From NCBI GenBank assembly GCA_031411835.1, contig JANOBV010000338.1, positions 1 through 16,369 on the forward strand: a stretch of 16,369 bases of DNA, in the 5' to 3' direction. The translations under genes were made by a program, and so were the position numbers. Source of the DNA: JADKIH01 sp031411835. GTDB taxonomy: Bacteria; Bacteroidota; Bacteroidia; AKYH767-A; 2013-40CM-41-45. Shown here one piece after another: positions 15,334 through 16,369 of the stretch. Numbering within the stretch: the first letter of the stretch is position 1; every line of letters begins with the position of its first letter. The notes under the pieces are model-generated. The model did not search any database. It saw nothing but the letters and a program-made list of their open reading frames with translations, and was not told the DNA's origin.

Positions 15334-16369
15334 ATGAAAAGAAGAGATTTTTTCAAAAAAGCTGCGCCCATAGTTACACTTCCGGCGCTTATAAATGGAT
15401 TTTCATTCAGAGCATTTGCAGGTTCACCAATGATGCAAGCTTTGTCGAATTCTGTATTAACAGATCACGTACTTGTTCTCATTCAGTTGAACGGTGGAAA
15501 TGATGGATTGAATACTGTTATTCCTTTAGATCAATACAGTAATCTTTCTACAGCTCGAGCAAATATTTTAATTCCCGATACGCAAGTACTTCCACTTTCA
15601 GGAATTACCGGAACAGGTCTTCATCCTGCTATGAGTGGTATGAAACAATTGTACGACGATGGAAAAGTAAATATCATTCAGGCAGTAGGTTATCCTTCAC
15701 CAAACTATTCTCATTTCAGAGCGACAGATATTTGGCTTACAGCATCTGATGCAAATCAAGTTTTAGATAGCGGATGGACAGGAAGATATTTGAATTATGA
15801 ATATCCAAATTTCCCAACCGGTTATCCAAATGCGACAATGCCCGATCCATTAGCAATTCAAATTGGTTCAAGTGTCTCACTTGCATTGCAAGGACCGGCT
15901 GCAAGTATGGGAATGGCGATTTCTGACCCTACAAGTTTTTATAATCTCATCAATGGAATACAAGATCCAGCACCGAATACTCCTGCAGGAAAAGAGCTGA
16001 CATACATCCGACAAGTTGCTCAACAATCGACTGCATATGCATCTGTAATTTCTGATGCTGCAAATAGCATCACTTCGCAATCGCCGAATTATCCGACAGC
16101 AGGAACAAATACATTGGCTGATCAATTAAAAATTGTTGCAAGACTTGTTGCCGGCGGACTGAAAACAAAAGTATACATGGTGAATCTAGGAGGATTTGAT
16201 AATCACTCTGCGCAAGTAGATGCATCCAATCCAACAACAGGAACACATGCTGATTTACTTGGAAAAGTTTCTGTAGCAGTTAAAGCATTTATGGATGATC
16301 TTTCATTTTTGGGAATTGATGATCGTGTAGTTGGACTAACGTTTTCTGAATTTGGAAGAAGAATAAAAT
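15334..16369 (+). CDS. DUF1501 family protein with twin-arginine signal (3' partial)
   Basis: The gene is open to the right edge, giving 345 residues with the C-terminus missing. It starts MKRRDFFKKAAPIVTLPALI, a twin-arginine (Tat) signal with RRDFFKK at residues 3-9, a hydrophobic core to about 22 and a likely cleavage after AFA at 29. Family motifs of DUF1501 (PF07394, related to the alkaline phosphatase/sulfatase fold) are LIQLNGGNDGLNTVIP at 49-64, SPNYSHFRATDIW at 122-134, LGGFDNHSAQ near 284 and FSEFGRR at 337-343. These conserved Asp, Asn and His residues fit a metal site, but no reaction is proven. A Tat signal implies export of a folded, probably metal-loaded protein. It follows the DUF1800 gene by 9 bases. 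Confidence 0.92.
   Translation, partial: MKRRDFFKKAAPIVTLPALINGFSFRAFAGSPMMQALSNSVLTDHVLVLIQLNGGNDGLNTVIPLDQYSNLSTARANILIPDTQVLPLSGITGTGLHPAMSGMKQLYDDGKVNIIQAVGYPSPNYSHFRATDIWLTASDANQVLDSGWTGRYLNYEYPNFPTGYPNATMPDPLAIQIGSSVSLALQGPAASMGMAISDPTSFYNLINGIQDPAPNTPAGKELTYIRQVAQQSTAYASVISDAANSITSQSPNYPTAGTNTLADQLKIVARLVAGGLKTKVYMVNLGGFDNHSAQVDASNPTTGTHADLLGKVSVAVKAFMDDLSFLGIDDRVVGLTFSEFGRRIK

Noticed and set aside
1..16369. CRISPR array, tRNA, rRNA, phage or defence system
   Set aside because: I saw no regularly spaced direct repeats, no tRNA-like cloverleaf with a CCA end or T-loop motif, and no phage, nuclease or toxin signatures in any reading frame that looks real.

Overview
The window looks like a chromosome segment of a Bacteroidota bacterium. 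The evidence is a protein ending in a type IX secretion (T9SS) sorting domain, an FtsZ with the NSFLHDQVD-type tail of this phylum, signal peptides ending in AQ or YSQ, AT-rich genes mostly without Shine-Dalgarno sequences, and two good matches to the phylum's promoter form (TTTG, 19 bases, TAnnTTTG). Genus cannot be read from the sequence.

Positions 1-6264 hold the distal end of the division and cell wall (dcw) cluster, all on the plus strand and tightly packed: the last codons of ftsW, then murG, murC, ftsQ, ftsA and ftsZ. MurG and MurC finish lipid II and its precursor. FtsQ is a membrane part of the divisome, FtsA anchors the Z-ring and FtsZ forms it. A strong hairpin terminator (6335-6366) closes the block.

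Positions 6367-7463 hold an intergenic zone rich in small repeats (a hairpin-forming repeat, and a perfect palindrome framed by 10-base direct repeats), a GatB/YqeY-domain gene and a cold-shock protein gene. Each gene has its own promoter. The cold-shock gene has a leader of about 100 bases with two mutually exclusive hairpins, and a textbook terminator.

Positions 7577-9052 encode a secreted T9SS cargo protein with a probable beta-propeller. Positions 9249-12509 hold a two-gene unit, a ROK-family sugar kinase and a secreted GH20 beta-N-acetylhexosaminidase. Together they suggest release and phosphorylation of N-acetylglucosamine (or another hexose) from chitin, glycans or peptidoglycan. A small exported protein of unknown function follows (12538-13077).

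Positions 13078-13569 are noncoding and structure-rich, with nested inverted repeats and 10-base inverted ends at 13224 and 13551. This looks like a nonautonomous mobile or dispersed repeat. From 13624 to the right edge runs a DUF1800/DUF1501 pair, two families of unknown function often found side by side. The DUF1501 protein has a twin-arginine signal and is cut by the window edge.

Most of the window is ordinary core genome. The parts most worth a second look are the cold-shock leader, the repeat at 13224-13551, the palindrome upstream of yqeY, and the DUF1800/DUF1501 pair.
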